Made by a program: the position numbers and the translations under genes. The notes under the pieces were generated by a model, which was given only the letters and a program-made list of their open reading frames with translations, searched no databases and was not told the origin of the DNA. This document shows positions 8,761-17,515 of a stretch of DNA of 64,000 nucleotides, in pieces (position 1 is the first letter of the stretch; every line of letters begins with the position of its first letter). Source of the stretch: DUPU01 sp050952465 (GTDB taxonomy: Bacteria; Bacillota; Dehalobacteriia; Dehalobacteriales; Dehalobacteriaceae); contig JBMNKZ010000009.1 in the NCBI GenBank assembly GCA_050952465.1, positions 124,001 to 188,000 of the forward strand. The letters run 5' to 3'.

Positions 8761-8826
8761 GTCCGGTCGAATAATGAGTTAAGAGGCTAAATAGCCAAAA
8801 CTAACGCTGATAGTTGAGGTGGGGTC

Positions 8827-10578
8827 ATGTATCGAGGGGCAAGTGAAAGGATAAAAATTGAAGATGTGCTTTCCCAGCCGGTAACAATAATTGACCCGGA
8901 ACTGAAACCGGAGGGACTAAAGAGGAAGATTGAAGAAGAAAAGCTGGCGGCCCTTCTTTGGCCAAAAACTAAGCATACTTGGCATGTAGTGTTATCGTCC
9001 GAGTTTTTAACATCTGAAGAAGAAGTATCTTGGGAAGACCTGGCCTTAACTGGGGTTTCTATAAAATCTACTGCTTCAATAGCCGAAATCATCGATATTT
9101 TAAGTAAACTTACCCGGGAAGTAGGGGTTGTGGTGGACGAAATGGGATTCCCTCAAGGGGTGATTGAACCGAGGCGATTCCTTTCTCTAGTCTGGCAGAA
9201 AATGCTCCATGTGGAATGCTCTATGAACACCTTGATGGACACGGTAAATGAAGCAATTACCCTAATCGATCAACAAAATGTGGTAGTGGGTTGGAATAAA
9301 CGGGCGGAGGAATTATATCGCATTCCGGCCAAAACCATTGTCGGTCAGGAAATCAATCGTTTCTTTTCCAGCTTGGTAGTAACCCATGTGATCAATAAGG
9401 ACGTGATGAAAAAGAAAGGTGTTAGAAACGATTACCACCAGCCTATTCCCGGTACTCATGTGTTGATTAATGCTTTTCCCATCATCTATCAGGATCAAGT
9501 ATTAGGTAGTGTCTGTGCTGAACGGGACATTACTGAAACTGTGAGTTTGCATAATGAATTATCCAAAGCAAATTCGCAAGTCAGACAGTTAAAAAGCGAA
9601 ATTACAAAAAGGCATAAATCCCATGATGCCTTTCAAAAAATATACGGTCGTAGCAAGAAACTAAGTGATACGATTAATTTAGCCCAGCGGGTAGCTAATA
9701 CCAATGTGGCGGTACTGATCCGGGGAGAGAGCGGAACAGGAAAGGAACTTTTTGCCGAAGCTATTCATAACGAAAGTTCCCGGAAAGGCAAGCCTTTTGT
9801 GATCATCAATTGCGGGGCGATTCCTGCCGCTTTATTTGAAAGTGAACTATTTGGCTATCAGTCTGGTGCCTTTACCGGTGCAGACAGGAAAGGTAGGCCG
9901 GGGAAATTTGAATTGGCTCATCAGGGAACCATTTTCCTGGACGAGATTGGGGAAATGCCCTTGGACTTACAGGTAAAACTTTTAAGGGTGCTTCAGAACA
10001 AACGCTTTTACAAAGTAGGGGGGAATGACCCTATTGAGGTGGATGTCCGGGTAATCGCGGCAACGCACCGGAACTTGGAGCAGATGATTGCTGATGGGCT
10101 GTTTCGGGAGGATCTTTATTACCGAATTAATGTGGTTTCCTTGGAAATTCCTCCTCTTCGGCAGCGTAAAGAAGACATTCCTGAATTAATTTATCTCTTT
10201 ATTCGGGAATTTTGCCTCCAGCAGAATCGGGATATGGTGCAAATTGCTCCGGAAGTGATGACGACCCTGCTAGAGTATCCATGGCCGGGCAATATAAGGG
10301 AACTCCGAAATGTGGTGGAAAGAATGGTCATTTTAGCAGAGGATAATATGATTTTACTGGAACATTTGCCTCCTTCCATTAAAAAAAGAAAAATCACCGG
10401 CGAAGAAATACCCAAAGGGGATTCGACCTTGACGGACATTACGGATCGAACTGAAAGGGAAATTATTTTACAGGCATTGGAAGAATCCGGAGGTGATAAA
10501 TCCAAGGCCGCAAAACGTTTGGGCATCCCAAGAAGCACTTTATATTATAAATTAAAAAAATATGAAATCCAAAAATGA
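8827..10578 (+). CDS. Sigma-54-dependent transcriptional activator with PAS domain
   Basis: This is a 583-residue bacterial enhancer-binding protein. Residues 1-125 form an unassigned, possibly CBS-like sensory region. A PAS domain spans about 130-245 (DTVNEAITLIDQQNVVVGWNKRAEELY in outline). The AAA+ domain (about 270-500) has Walker A GESGTGKE, a canonical GAFTGA loop that contacts sigma-54, and FLDEIGEMP. A Fis-type helix-turn-helix closes the protein (SKAAKRLGIPRSTLYYKLKK). There is no receiver domain, so it probably senses a small molecule directly. Sigma-54 promoters lie downstream at 10.86 and 17.65 kb and are likely targets. The interval after nrdG shows no clear terminator. Confidence 0.93.
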   Translation: MYRGASERIKIEDVLSQPVTIIDPELKPEGLKRKIEEEKLAALLWPKTKHTWHVVLSSEFLTSEEEVSWEDLALTGVSIKSTASIAEIIDILSKLTREVGVVVDEMGFPQGVIEPRRFLSLVWQKMLHVECSMNTLMDTVNEAITLIDQQNVVVGWNKRAEELYRIPAKTIVGQEINRFFSSLVVTHVINKDVMKKKGVRNDYHQPIPGTHVLINAFPIIYQDQVLGSVCAERDITETVSLHNELSKANSQVRQLKSEITKRHKSHDAFQKIYGRSKKLSDTINLAQRVANTNVAVLIRGESGTGKELFAEAIHNESSRKGKPFVIINCGAIPAALFESELFGYQSGAFTGADRKGRPGKFELAHQGTIFLDEIGEMPLDLQVKLLRVLQNKRFYKVGGNDPIEVDVRVIAATHRNLEQMIADGLFREDLYYRINVVSLEIPPLRQRKEDIPELIYLFIREFCLQQNRDMVQIAPEVMTTLLEYPWPGNIRELRNVVERMVILAEDNMILLEHLPPSIKKRKITGEEIPKGDSTLTDITDRTEREIILQALEESGGDKSKAAKRLGIPRSTLYYKLKKYEIQK

Positions 10579-10599
10579 ATTAGAGGGTGTCGGAAATTT

Positions 10600-10611
10600 G
10601 ACACTAGTGTC
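10600..10611. repeat. Perfect 12-bp palindrome after the activator gene
   Basis: GACACTAGTGTC is fully self-complementary, and the symmetry extends to TTTGACACTAGTGTCCAAA with one mismatch. It lies 22 bp after the activator stop and could be an operator or part of the 3' end. No function can be assigned. Confidence 0.4.
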
Positions 10612-10653
10612 CAAATATTAGACATAAAATTCAGGGTAATCTAGATTTTTTAG

Positions 10654-10684
10654 GGGCTGCATCTTATGCAGCCCTTGTTTTTTT
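10654..10684 (+). terminator. Intrinsic terminator after the sigma-54 activator gene
   Basis: GGGCTGCAT/ATGCAGCCC is a perfect 9-bp stem with a 3-nt loop, followed by TTGTTTTTTT. It nearly copies the hairpin after sigE. Confidence 0.88.
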
Positions 10685-10740
10685 AAAAAGAATAATATTT
10701 ATGCTGTAAAATTACATCCGTTTTCCCACTATAAAAAGTA

Positions 10741-10871
10741 TTTTGAATTGACTCAAAATTACAATGATTTCAATTACTAAGGTGAAAGCCTCGGTTACAT
10801 AGAGAAGGTTCTCTTTAAGATTAAGATTAGGTGTTAGTGGTTTCCTTTTGTTTTTTGGCATAGAACTTGCA
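10741..10871 (+). promoter_or_regulatory. Sigma-54 promoter and candidate enhancer site of the dehydrogenase operon
   Basis: TTGGCATAGAACTTGCA (10855-10871) has GG and GC separated by exactly 10 bp, the -24/-12 signature of sigma-54. An inverted repeat TTTTGA, 6 bp, TCAAAA (10741-10758) lies about 100 bp upstream, a normal place for an enhancer-binding protein. The rest of the 400-bp interval between the activator gene and the operon holds only the palindrome at 10600 and the terminator at 10654. A long AT-rich leader runs from the promoter to the first gene. Confidence 0.85.
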
Positions 10872-10985
10872 TGCTTAAATTATGTTGAGCTTTAAAGAGG
10901 GACATTTCCATTTTGGTTCAATATGAGGTTAAATTCATTTGATCTTTTTTAACCAAATCTTATTAACAGGAGGGGAGTGACTATC

Positions 10986-11291
10986 ATGCGTATTGTAGAG
11001 CACCCAATCTTAGATTTTCAACGAGGTGAAAAAGTAACTTTTTTCTTTGATGGGCAACCGATAGAGGGTTACACAGAAGAAACCATCGCTGCTGCCTTGC
11101 ATGCTGCAGGCATCAGGGTATTAGGGCATAGCCCGGAATTGCATCGTCCCAGAGGGCTGTTTTGCGCCATTGGGAATTGTTCTTCCTGCCTGATGGTGGT
11201 AAATGGGGAGCCAAATGTCAGGATCTGCGTGGAGAAAGTAAAACCTGGCATGCAAGTGGAAACTCAGAAGGGAAAGGGGTGTCTGAGGTGA
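10986..11291 (+). CDS. (2Fe-2S)-binding small subunit, HcnA/OoxA/sarcosine-oxidase-alpha N-terminus type
   Basis: This is a small plant-type ferredoxin domain protein (about 101 residues) of the kind found as HcnA, opine oxidase or split sarcosine-oxidase-alpha subunits. Residues near the middle carry CAIGNCSSC, and a later Cys (RICVEKV) completes the [2Fe-2S] set. The phrase EGYTEETIAAALHAAGIRVLGHS is typical of this Fer2_4 group. I prefer the ATG at 10986 (AGGAGG 11 bp upstream) to a GTG three codons earlier that abuts the Shine-Dalgarno. It overlaps the next gene by 4 bp (GTGA). It probably passes electrons from the flavin subunits. Confidence 0.85.
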   Translation: MRIVEHPILDFQRGEKVTFFFDGQPIEGYTEETIAAALHAAGIRVLGHSPELHRPRGLFCAIGNCSSCLMVVNGEPNVRICVEKVKPGMQVETQKGKGCLR

Positions 11292-12382
11292 AACAGACAG
11301 AAATTTTAGTGATAGGCGGTGGACCGGCAGGCCTCTGCGCGGCAGCAGCAGCGGCTGAGTTGGGGGCCCAAGTACTAATCCTGGAACGAGATAGTAAGCT
11401 TGGTGGGCAGCTGGTAAAACAAACCCACAAGTTCTTCGGTTCAAAAAAACAGTATGCCGGTGACAGAGGAATTCATATTGGAGAGTTTCTCTTAGAGCAG
11501 GTAGAGACAAATCCTAAAGTAGAAGTGTGGTCGGACGCCACCTGCTTAGGAATTTATGAAGATGGCGTGGTCACAGCAGAAAAAGATGATCAACATATTA
11601 AAATTAAACCGGAGCGGATTATTGTGGCCACCGGGGCTGCGGAAAAAGCTTTAATGTTTCCCAATAATGATTTACCGGGAATTTATGGGGCAGGCGCTGT
11701 CCAGACCTTGATGAATGTAGCCGGCGTAGTGCCTGGTAAAAGAGTTCTGATGGTGGGTGCGGGAAATATCGGACTAATCGTTTCCTATCAATTGCTTCAG
11801 GCAGGAGTAGAAGTGGCAGGAGTAGTTGAGGCTGCTCCCCACATAGGGGGCTACCTGGTGCACGCTTCCAAAATTCGTCGGGCCGGAGTACCGATCTTAA
11901 CCTCACATACCGTAAAAGAAGCTTATGGCGATGGCACTTTGGAAGGAGTGATCATCTGTCAATTAGACGACAAATGGCAGCCTATTCCGGGGACAGAGCA
12001 GGATATCAAGTGCGACGTGATGTGCTTGGCAGTAGGATTAAGCCCTTTGACAGAGCTTTGCTGGCAGGCAGAATGTGAAATGAAATATATACCTGAATTA
12101 TCCGGTCATGTACCCGTAAGAAATGAGTACTTAGAAACAACTCGTCCTGGATTATACGTCGCCGGTGATGTAGGCGGTGTAGAAGAGGCCAGTTCCGCCA
12201 TGGTGGAAGGAAGACTTGCCGGAATTTCTGCGGCTTTGAGCCTTGGTTATGGTAAAGATGCGGCACCCGAGCTGCAGGCCGAAGCTTTAAAAGAGTTGGA
12301 TGAACTCAGATCCGGACCAGCAGGGGAAAAGGTCATGAAGGGAATTTTGAAACTCTTAGGCAAGGAGGGAGCAGCATGCTAA
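11288..12382 (+). CDS. FAD/NAD(P)-binding oxidoreductase, HcnB-like
   Basis: This is a pyridine-nucleotide-disulfide-type flavoprotein of 364 residues. An N-terminal FAD-binding GGGPAG (about 11-16), a second dinucleotide fold around VGAGNIG, and a late GDVGG motif that contacts FAD are all visible. It resembles HcnB, OoxA and the NADH-linked part of sarcosine oxidase alpha. I place the start at the GTG overlapping the preceding stop, since residues upstream of it come from a frame shared with the previous gene. Here it probably connects the substrate-oxidising FAD subunit (last gene of the operon) to ferredoxin or NAD. Confidence 0.85.
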   Translation: MKQTEILVIGGGPAGLCAAAAAAELGAQVLILERDSKLGGQLVKQTHKFFGSKKQYAGDRGIHIGEFLLEQVETNPKVEVWSDATCLGIYEDGVVTAEKDDQHIKIKPERIIVATGAAEKALMFPNNDLPGIYGAGAVQTLMNVAGVVPGKRVLMVGAGNIGLIVSYQLLQAGVEVAGVVEAAPHIGGYLVHASKIRRAGVPILTSHTVKEAYGDGTLEGVIICQLDDKWQPIPGTEQDIKCDVMCLAVGLSPLTELCWQAECEMKYIPELSGHVPVRNEYLETTRPGLYVAGDVGGVEEASSAMVEGRLAGISAALSLGYGKDAAPELQAEALKELDELRSGPAGEKVMKGILKLLGKEGAAC

Positions 12383-12879
12383 TTAAAACAGGGATTCCTA
12401 GTGTTGATGATCTCAAAAAAGTATATCCTTCCGAAGAAAGGATGCTAAAAGGCCCCGTAGCAATTATTGAATGCTTCCAAAAGATACCTTGCAACCCTTG
12501 CACGGAGGCTTGTAAGCAAGGAGCTATTTTACCAATGAAGGATATCAATGACATACCGGAAATGGATTTTGAAAAATGCAACGGCTGCGGTGTTTGCATC
12601 AGCCGGTGTCCGGGGTTAGCTATTTTTATCGTGGATCGTTCCTATAGTGAAAAAGAAGCAATTGTGAGAATACCTTATGAATTTGTTCCTCTGCCTGAAG
12701 TCGGACAAAAAGTGGTTGGTCTGAATCGAGCGGGTGAAGAAGTAGGTACCTTTGAGGTGAAAAAGGTGCAGTCTGGCGGTAAGAAAAATATGACCTACAC
12801 TGTTTGGTTGGCGGTTCCGCAGGAACTTTGCATGGAAGTGCGTAATATTCGTCGGGGAGGGGTTACACATGGAGAATAA
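12376..12879 (+). CDS. 4Fe-4S ferredoxin-type subunit of the dehydrogenase complex
   Basis: This is a 167-residue iron-sulfur protein. It has CNPCTEAC near residue 40 and CNGCGVCISRCPG near residue 70, so two cubane clusters are plausible. The C-terminal half forms a small domain (VPLPEVGQKVVGLNRAGEEV) seen in subunits associated with such dehydrogenases. It overlaps the previous stop by 7 bp and the next start by 11 bp, so the five genes are almost certainly one translation-coupled operon. A clostridial feature of this operon is that a ferredoxin-like subunit is inserted between the flavoprotein subunits. Confidence 0.82.
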   Translation: MLIKTGIPSVDDLKKVYPSEERMLKGPVAIIECFQKIPCNPCTEACKQGAILPMKDINDIPEMDFEKCNGCGVCISRCPGLAIFIVDRSYSEKEAIVRIPYEFVPLPEVGQKVVGLNRAGEEVGTFEVKKVQSGGKKNMTYTVWLAVPQELCMEVRNIRRGGVTHGE

Positions 12880-13135
12880 GGTTATTGTCTGCCGGTGTGA
12901 AGATGTCACCCTGGAAGATATTCATGCGCTGATTAAACAAGGTTATCGCACCATTGATGAGATTAAGCGGGTGTCAAGAGCCGGTATGGGGCCCTGCCAG
13001 GGCAGAACCTGCCGCATGCTGATCGCTCAAGAATTAGCAAAGGCTTACGGGGTCAGTATGGAAGAGGTTTTGATGCCTACCTTCCGTCCCACCGTTAAGC
13101 CTGTGAAATTAGGTATTCTTGCGGGGGGTGAGTAA
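12869..13135 (+). CDS. BFD-like [2Fe-2S]-binding protein
   Basis: This is an 88-residue protein with the bacterioferritin-associated-ferredoxin fold. The CRCEDVT start and MGPCQGRTC give the four cysteines of the C-x-C ... C-x4-C motif. Such domains occur as separate small subunits or fused in HcnB, NirB and opine/proline dehydrogenases, where they transfer electrons between flavins. It is tightly packed inside the operon. Confidence 0.85.
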   Translation: MENKVIVCRCEDVTLEDIHALIKQGYRTIDEIKRVSRAGMGPCQGRTCRMLIAQELAKAYGVSMEEVLMPTFRPTVKPVKLGILAGGE

Positions 13136-13136
13136 A

Positions 13137-14285
13137 GTGCAAAAAACAGCTAATGTGGTAATTATCGGGGGCGGCATCATCGGATGTGGCATGGCTTATG
13201 AATTAGCCCTCCGGGGGATGAAGGATATTGTTGTTGTAGAAAAGCAATATCTTTGTTCCGGTGCCACCGGACGTTGTGGGGCCGGGGTTAGGCAGCAGTG
13301 GGGCACGGAACTAAATGCTATTTTAGCACGGGACAGCGTAAAAAGATTCGAACAGATGAATGAAGAATTGGACTATGATTTGGATATTGAGTTTAAACAA
13401 GGTGGCTATTTAATGTGCGCTTATACGGAAGCCGAGTGGACTCAATTTCATAAAAATGTAGACTTGCAGAAAAGATTAGGTATCCCCGTGGAAATGGTTA
13501 CCCCGGAAGAGGCCCGGGAGATTGTACCCCACTTAAATATTAACGGACTTTTAGGAGCTACTTTTTGTGGGACCGACGGTCATGCCAATCCTTTTCATGT
13601 AGTTGATGCCTATGCAAAAGCAGCACGAAGACTAGGTGTTGTTTTTGAAACTTATACGGAAGTGACTGGGATTAAGGTAGAAAACGGTAAGGTAAAAGGG
13701 GTAGAAACCACCAGAGGTGATATTGATGCTCCCTTGGTAATAAATGCTGCCAATTATGCGGCGGGTAAAATCTGCAAGATGGTCGGTTTTGATTTACCTT
13801 TATATCCCCAAAGACACCAAGCCTTAGTAACCGAGCCGGTGGATCCGATACAAGGGCCTATGGTTATTTCTCTTAGTCATCGGCTTTATTGCCAGCAGAC
13901 TCCCCACGGCAGTTTTATTATGGGAGTAGGGGATCCCCATGAACCAAAAGATTTTAATATCAATTCCAGCTGGCAGTTTTTAGAGGATGTGACCCGTCAG
14001 GCGATTTCAGTGCTGCCGATACTTAAAAATATTCGCCTAGTACGGCAATGGTCGGGGCTATATGATATGAGTCCTGATGCTAATCCCATTTTAGATCAGG
14101 TACCGGAAGTGGAAGGCTTATGGGTACTGGCCGGTTTTAGCGGACATGGCTTTATGGTTGGTCCTCAGACGGCAGTTTTAGTTGCACAGAAAATTATGGG
14201 TGAAGAGTGCTTCATGCCCATTGAAAGATTTGGCTTAGACCGCTTCCGCAAAGGAGAATTGCTCTTAGAGCCCTCTGTTGTTTAA
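13137..14285 (+). CDS. FAD-dependent amine/amino-acid oxidoreductase (DAO family, HcnC/SoxB/proline dehydrogenase type)
   Basis: This is the catalytic-type subunit (382 residues) of the operon. It has the N-terminal GGGIIGCGMAYELA FAD motif, the RCGAGVRQQWG segment where covalent or tight flavin contacts occur in sarcosine-oxidase relatives, and a C-terminal GFSGHGFMVGP that closes over the flavin. The family oxidises secondary amines or amino acids such as sarcosine, dimethylglycine, proline or glycine. The choice among these cannot be made from sequence. The GTG at 13137 follows GGGGGGTGAG; a GTG three codons upstream is an alternative. With four MttB homologues in the window, a demethylated betaine product is an attractive substrate (inference). 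Confidence 0.87.
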   Translation: MQKTANVVIIGGGIIGCGMAYELALRGMKDIVVVEKQYLCSGATGRCGAGVRQQWGTELNAILARDSVKRFEQMNEELDYDLDIEFKQGGYLMCAYTEAEWTQFHKNVDLQKRLGIPVEMVTPEEAREIVPHLNINGLLGATFCGTDGHANPFHVVDAYAKAARRLGVVFETYTEVTGIKVENGKVKGVETTRGDIDAPLVINAANYAAGKICKMVGFDLPLYPQRHQALVTEPVDPIQGPMVISLSHRLYCQQTPHGSFIMGVGDPHEPKDFNINSSWQFLEDVTRQAISVLPILKNIRLVRQWSGLYDMSPDANPILDQVPEVEGLWVLAGFSGHGFMVGPQTAVLVAQKIMGEECFMPIERFGLDRFRKGELLLEPSVV

Positions 14286-14315
14286 CCTGACTAACTTGGC
14301 GTAAATCTCTCGCCT

Positions 14316-14474
14316 CAGATGGGGACATTCCTTGAAGAGGTATGTCCCCATCTGGATTAATAACTTGCGTGAATTGAAAACTTAGATGAAATATGCACTG
14401 GCCGGCTTATTGTTACAAGTTGAACATTTCCTTTAGCCGGCCAGATCTGTATACTGGAGAAACCCAGTTTTTTT
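14316..14474 (+). terminator. Three consecutive hairpins ending the dehydrogenase operon
   Basis: CAGATGGGGACAT/ATGTCCCCATCTG is a perfect 13-bp stem (14316-14354). CTGGCCGGCT/AGCCGGCCAG is a perfect 10-bp stem (14398-14444). ACTGG/CCAGT followed by seven T (14453-14474) looks like the actual terminator. The first two lack a T-tract and may protect the mRNA 3' end. The remaining 108 bp before the ferredoxin gene show no promoter I can defend. Confidence 0.65.
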
Positions 14475-14582
14475 AGAATATTTTGCGAAAGCCAGGTTTA
14501 GCAGGTTTTTTGCCTACCCATATCGAATAATGTTTTTTTAGAACTGTTAACTATCAGATAAAAATTCGGAGGTGAACTTAAC

Positions 14583-14969
14583 TTGAAAAGATTAGCAGTA
14601 AAATCAGAACTGTGCATTGGCTGCGGTATTTGCGAAGAAGTATGTTCCAATGCTTACCGCAAAGAAAAGAATCGAGAAAAAAGTGCCATCAGGATTGAAG
14701 AAAACGGTGATAAAGGATATATTATCCATGTATGTAATCAATGCGGTAATTGTATCGACATTTGTCCAACTATGGCCATTAGCCGAGATAAAAACGGTAT
14801 TGTCCGGATTAAAAAAGACCTTTGTGTCGGATGTCTCACCTGTGTAGGAAATTGCCCTACGGAAACTATGTATTATCATGATACCCTTCATGAACCTTTC
14901 AAATGTATTGCCTGTGGACTATGTGTCAAGGAATGTCCATCCGGAGCGTTAGAAATAGAAGAGTATTAA
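14583..14969 (+). CDS. Polyferredoxin with four [4Fe-4S] motifs, electron partner of the aldehyde oxidoreductase
   Basis: Four C-x2-C-x2-C-x3-C motifs can be read in 128 residues: CIGCGICEEVC, CNQCGNCIDIC, CVGCLTCVGNC and CIACGLCVKEC. Small polyferredoxins of this type sit next to tungsten enzymes such as BamB/BamC-like or WOR5-like proteins. The start is TTG with GGAGGTGAA upstream. The next gene, 22 bp downstream, encodes the aldehyde:ferredoxin-oxidoreductase-family catalytic subunit, which it probably serves. Confidence 0.88.
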   Translation: MKRLAVKSELCIGCGICEEVCSNAYRKEKNREKSAIRIEENGDKGYIIHVCNQCGNCIDICPTMAISRDKNGIVRIKKDLCVGCLTCVGNCPTETMYYHDTLHEPFKCIACGLCVKECPSGALEIEEY

Positions 14970-14991
14970 ACTTATGGAGGAGGCGAAATAG

Positions 14992-17148
14992 ATGAATGTA
15001 AAGGAAATGCAGGGAAAACATCGGCTTTTGGCAGAATATAAGTATCAGCTAGGCACCATTGACAAGGGCTATACCAATAGAACTTTATATATCAATGTGG
15101 GTGACAATGCGATCAAAGAAAAACCTGTTACCAACTTCATGAAGGAGAAGTTTACCGGTGGAAAAGGTTTTGGCCTTTGGTATTTATGGAATGCGGTAAC
15201 ACCGGAAACCAAATGGGATGACCCGGAAAATGAAATCGTAGTGGGCACTGGACCCATCTGTGGGATAACCCAATATCCCGGTTCCGGTAAATCTTTGGTG
15301 GTGAGCCTTTCTCCCCTGACAGGACTACCTTTTGACAGCAACGTGGGAGGGTTTTTTGGGCCATACTTGAAGTTTTCCGGGTTTGATGCTTTGGAGATTC
15401 AAGGAAAAGCAGAGAAAGATGTTATTGTGATCATCGATGGGAATAAAGGGATTGTCAGGATTGAGGAAGCTCCGGAAGAGGCTGTCGACGGACATCTTCT
15501 AGGAGAACAGCTGACGGAAATGTATGCAGAATCCGAGGAAGACAAAAAGAATATTTCTGTGATTACTGCGGGATCGGCAGCGGGAAATACTAGGGTAGGC
15601 TGCCTGAATTTTACCTTTTATGATCCTAGAAGAAAAGTTGTCCGATTGAAACAAGCCGGTCGGGGCGGCATTGGTACCGTTTTTCGCGATAAGAAAATCA
15701 AAGGGGTTTTAGTGCGTTTTAAAGGTACCAAAGGAAATTTAAACAATCCACATGATATTTCCTTAATTAATAAAGCTGGGGTCAGACTGCATAAAGAAAT
15801 CGCCCAAAATGACCATAAACAGAATAACATGAGGAAGATCGGCACGGCAAACATTATAGAGCTTATGGATCAATATGATCTACTTCCTGTGCATAATTAT
15901 AAATATGGTTCCCATCCGGATACCTATAAGATTGCCTCTACTGTGTTTATTGAAAAATATGTCACACAGGGTATGGCTGACGGCTGTTGGTACGGGTGCA
16001 GCTTATCCTGCGCTAAAGCGGCAGATAATTTTGAGTTAAAAACCGGACCATATAAAGGACACAAGGTCTGTGTAGACGGTCCGGAATACGAAAATGCCGC
16101 AGGACTCGGGGCAAATTGCGGAATCTTTGATCCGGAATATATTCTTGAAGCCAATTTCTATTGTGATACCTATGGCATAGATACCATATCCTTTGGTACC
16201 ATGACTGCCTTTGCCATGGATTGTTATGAACGAGGGTTCATTAATAAAGAGATTACCGGTGGCCTGGAGTTAACTTTTGGTAATAAAGACGCTGCTATTG
16301 AGTTATTGCACCAGATGTCCCGGGGAGAAGGCTTTGGGAAAATCGTAGGTCAAGGTGTGCGCCGCATGAAAGAGATCTTTGCAAAAGAATATGGGGCAGA
16401 TCCCCAAGCTCTGCAGGATATTGGCATGGAGCAGAAGGGCCTGGAGTATTCTGAGTATTTGATGAAGGAGTCCTTAGCTCAGCAGGGTGGTTATGGCCTA
16501 TGTAACAAAGGTCCTCAACATGATGAAGCTTGGTTGATTTTTATGGATATGGTGAATAACCAGATTCCTACTTTTGAGGATAAGGCGGAAGCTCTCCATT
16601 ACTATCCCATGTTTAGAACCTGGTTTGGGTTATTAGGATTATGTAAACTACCTTGGAATGATATTACCCCGCCCAATAACAAATATACAAGTGAACCGGC
16701 AAAGATTCCCGAGCATGTGCAGAATTACTTTGACGTTTATGAAGGTGTAACCGGGGTTAGATTAGATGAAGCGGCCATGGTACGGCAATCGGAACGAGTG
16801 TATAATTTCCAAAGGGTATTCATTCTCCGCATGGGTTCCGGAAGAAGAGTGCACGATCAAGTTCCTTATCGTTCTTTGGGGCCGGCAACAGCAGAAGAAT
16901 ATGAATCCCGTCAGGAAAGATATGATAAGCAGTTAAAAGAATTGGTGGGCTTTGATCCCGAAGGAAAGTCTACCGAGGAAAAAATGGCGGTGATGCGGAA
17001 ATACCGAGAAGATCAGTATGAAAAATTAATGGATGCAGTTTATAAAAGAAGAGGCTGGACCAACGATGGGATTCCCACTTTGGAAAAACTTCAAGATTTA
17101 GGCATGGATCTGCCGGAAGTAGTGGAAGTGGTTAAAAAATATCTCTAA
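14992..17148 (+). CDS. Aldehyde:ferredoxin oxidoreductase family tungstoprotein (long form)
   Basis: This is a 718-residue member of the tungstopterin AOR family, which oxidises aldehydes to acids or, in BamB, transfers low-potential electrons. The N-terminal pterin-binding domain has GGKGFG and a GGFFGPYLKFSGFDALEI segment. Cluster ligands are probably C332, C336, C340 and C551. The spacing C-x3-C-x3-C differs from the usual C-x2-C-x3-C. The C-terminus (YKRRGWTNDGIPTLEKLQDLG) resembles that of BamB-like proteins. It is about 100 residues longer than classical AOR. The polyferredoxin upstream and the MoaD-like gene downstream form an operon with it. The substrate is unknown. Confidence 0.88.
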   Translation: MNVKEMQGKHRLLAEYKYQLGTIDKGYTNRTLYINVGDNAIKEKPVTNFMKEKFTGGKGFGLWYLWNAVTPETKWDDPENEIVVGTGPICGITQYPGSGKSLVVSLSPLTGLPFDSNVGGFFGPYLKFSGFDALEIQGKAEKDVIVIIDGNKGIVRIEEAPEEAVDGHLLGEQLTEMYAESEEDKKNISVITAGSAAGNTRVGCLNFTFYDPRRKVVRLKQAGRGGIGTVFRDKKIKGVLVRFKGTKGNLNNPHDISLINKAGVRLHKEIAQNDHKQNNMRKIGTANIIELMDQYDLLPVHNYKYGSHPDTYKIASTVFIEKYVTQGMADGCWYGCSLSCAKAADNFELKTGPYKGHKVCVDGPEYENAAGLGANCGIFDPEYILEANFYCDTYGIDTISFGTMTAFAMDCYERGFINKEITGGLELTFGNKDAAIELLHQMSRGEGFGKIVGQGVRRMKEIFAKEYGADPQALQDIGMEQKGLEYSEYLMKESLAQQGGYGLCNKGPQHDEAWLIFMDMVNNQIPTFEDKAEALHYYPMFRTWFGLLGLCKLPWNDITPPNNKYTSEPAKIPEHVQNYFDVYEGVTGVRLDEAAMVRQSERVYNFQRVFILRMGSGRRVHDQVPYRSLGPATAEEYESRQERYDKQLKELVGFDPEGKSTEEKMAVMRKYREDQYEKLMDAVYKRRGWTNDGIPTLEKLQDLGMDLPEVVEVVKKYL

Positions 17149-17165
17149 AAACTGGGGTTATGCAT

Positions 17166-17369
17166 ATGATCAAAGTCAATGGTTTCGATTTTCCTTGGGA
17201 AGAAGGATTAACTGTTACCAAACTCTTGAAGAAAAAGGGTTATACCTTTAGTGTTAACTTAATTGTGGTCAGAATTAATGATGAAACTATTTCAGAAGAA
17301 GAATTCGATACAACTTTGATTAATGATGGTGATGAAGTGCAAGCCCTCCATATTTTTGGGGGGGGCTAA
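17166..17369 (+). CDS. MoaD/ThiS-like beta-grasp protein
   Basis: This 67-residue ubiquitin-like sulfur-carrier-type protein ends in Gly-Gly-Gly after LHIF, the tail expected for adenylation and thiocarboxylation. Such proteins accompany AOR-family genes and probably help build the pterin cofactor. I use the second ATG because the first sits only 2 bp from the ribosome binding site. It lies 17 bp after the AOR gene. Confidence 0.85.
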   Translation: MIKVNGFDFPWEEGLTVTKLLKKKGYTFSVNLIVVRINDETISEEEFDTTLINDGDEVQALHIFGGG

Positions 17370-17515
17370 AACTAAAATTCAGGAGGCGGTTAGATAACCG
17401 ACCCTTGTTTTTTCTCTAGTAGCCATTAAACAACTGACAGCTTTTATAACATGAAGCGCGGTGTCAGTATTTTGGACATATAATATATTTCACAAAAAAA
17501 TGCAGCTGATTTTCA

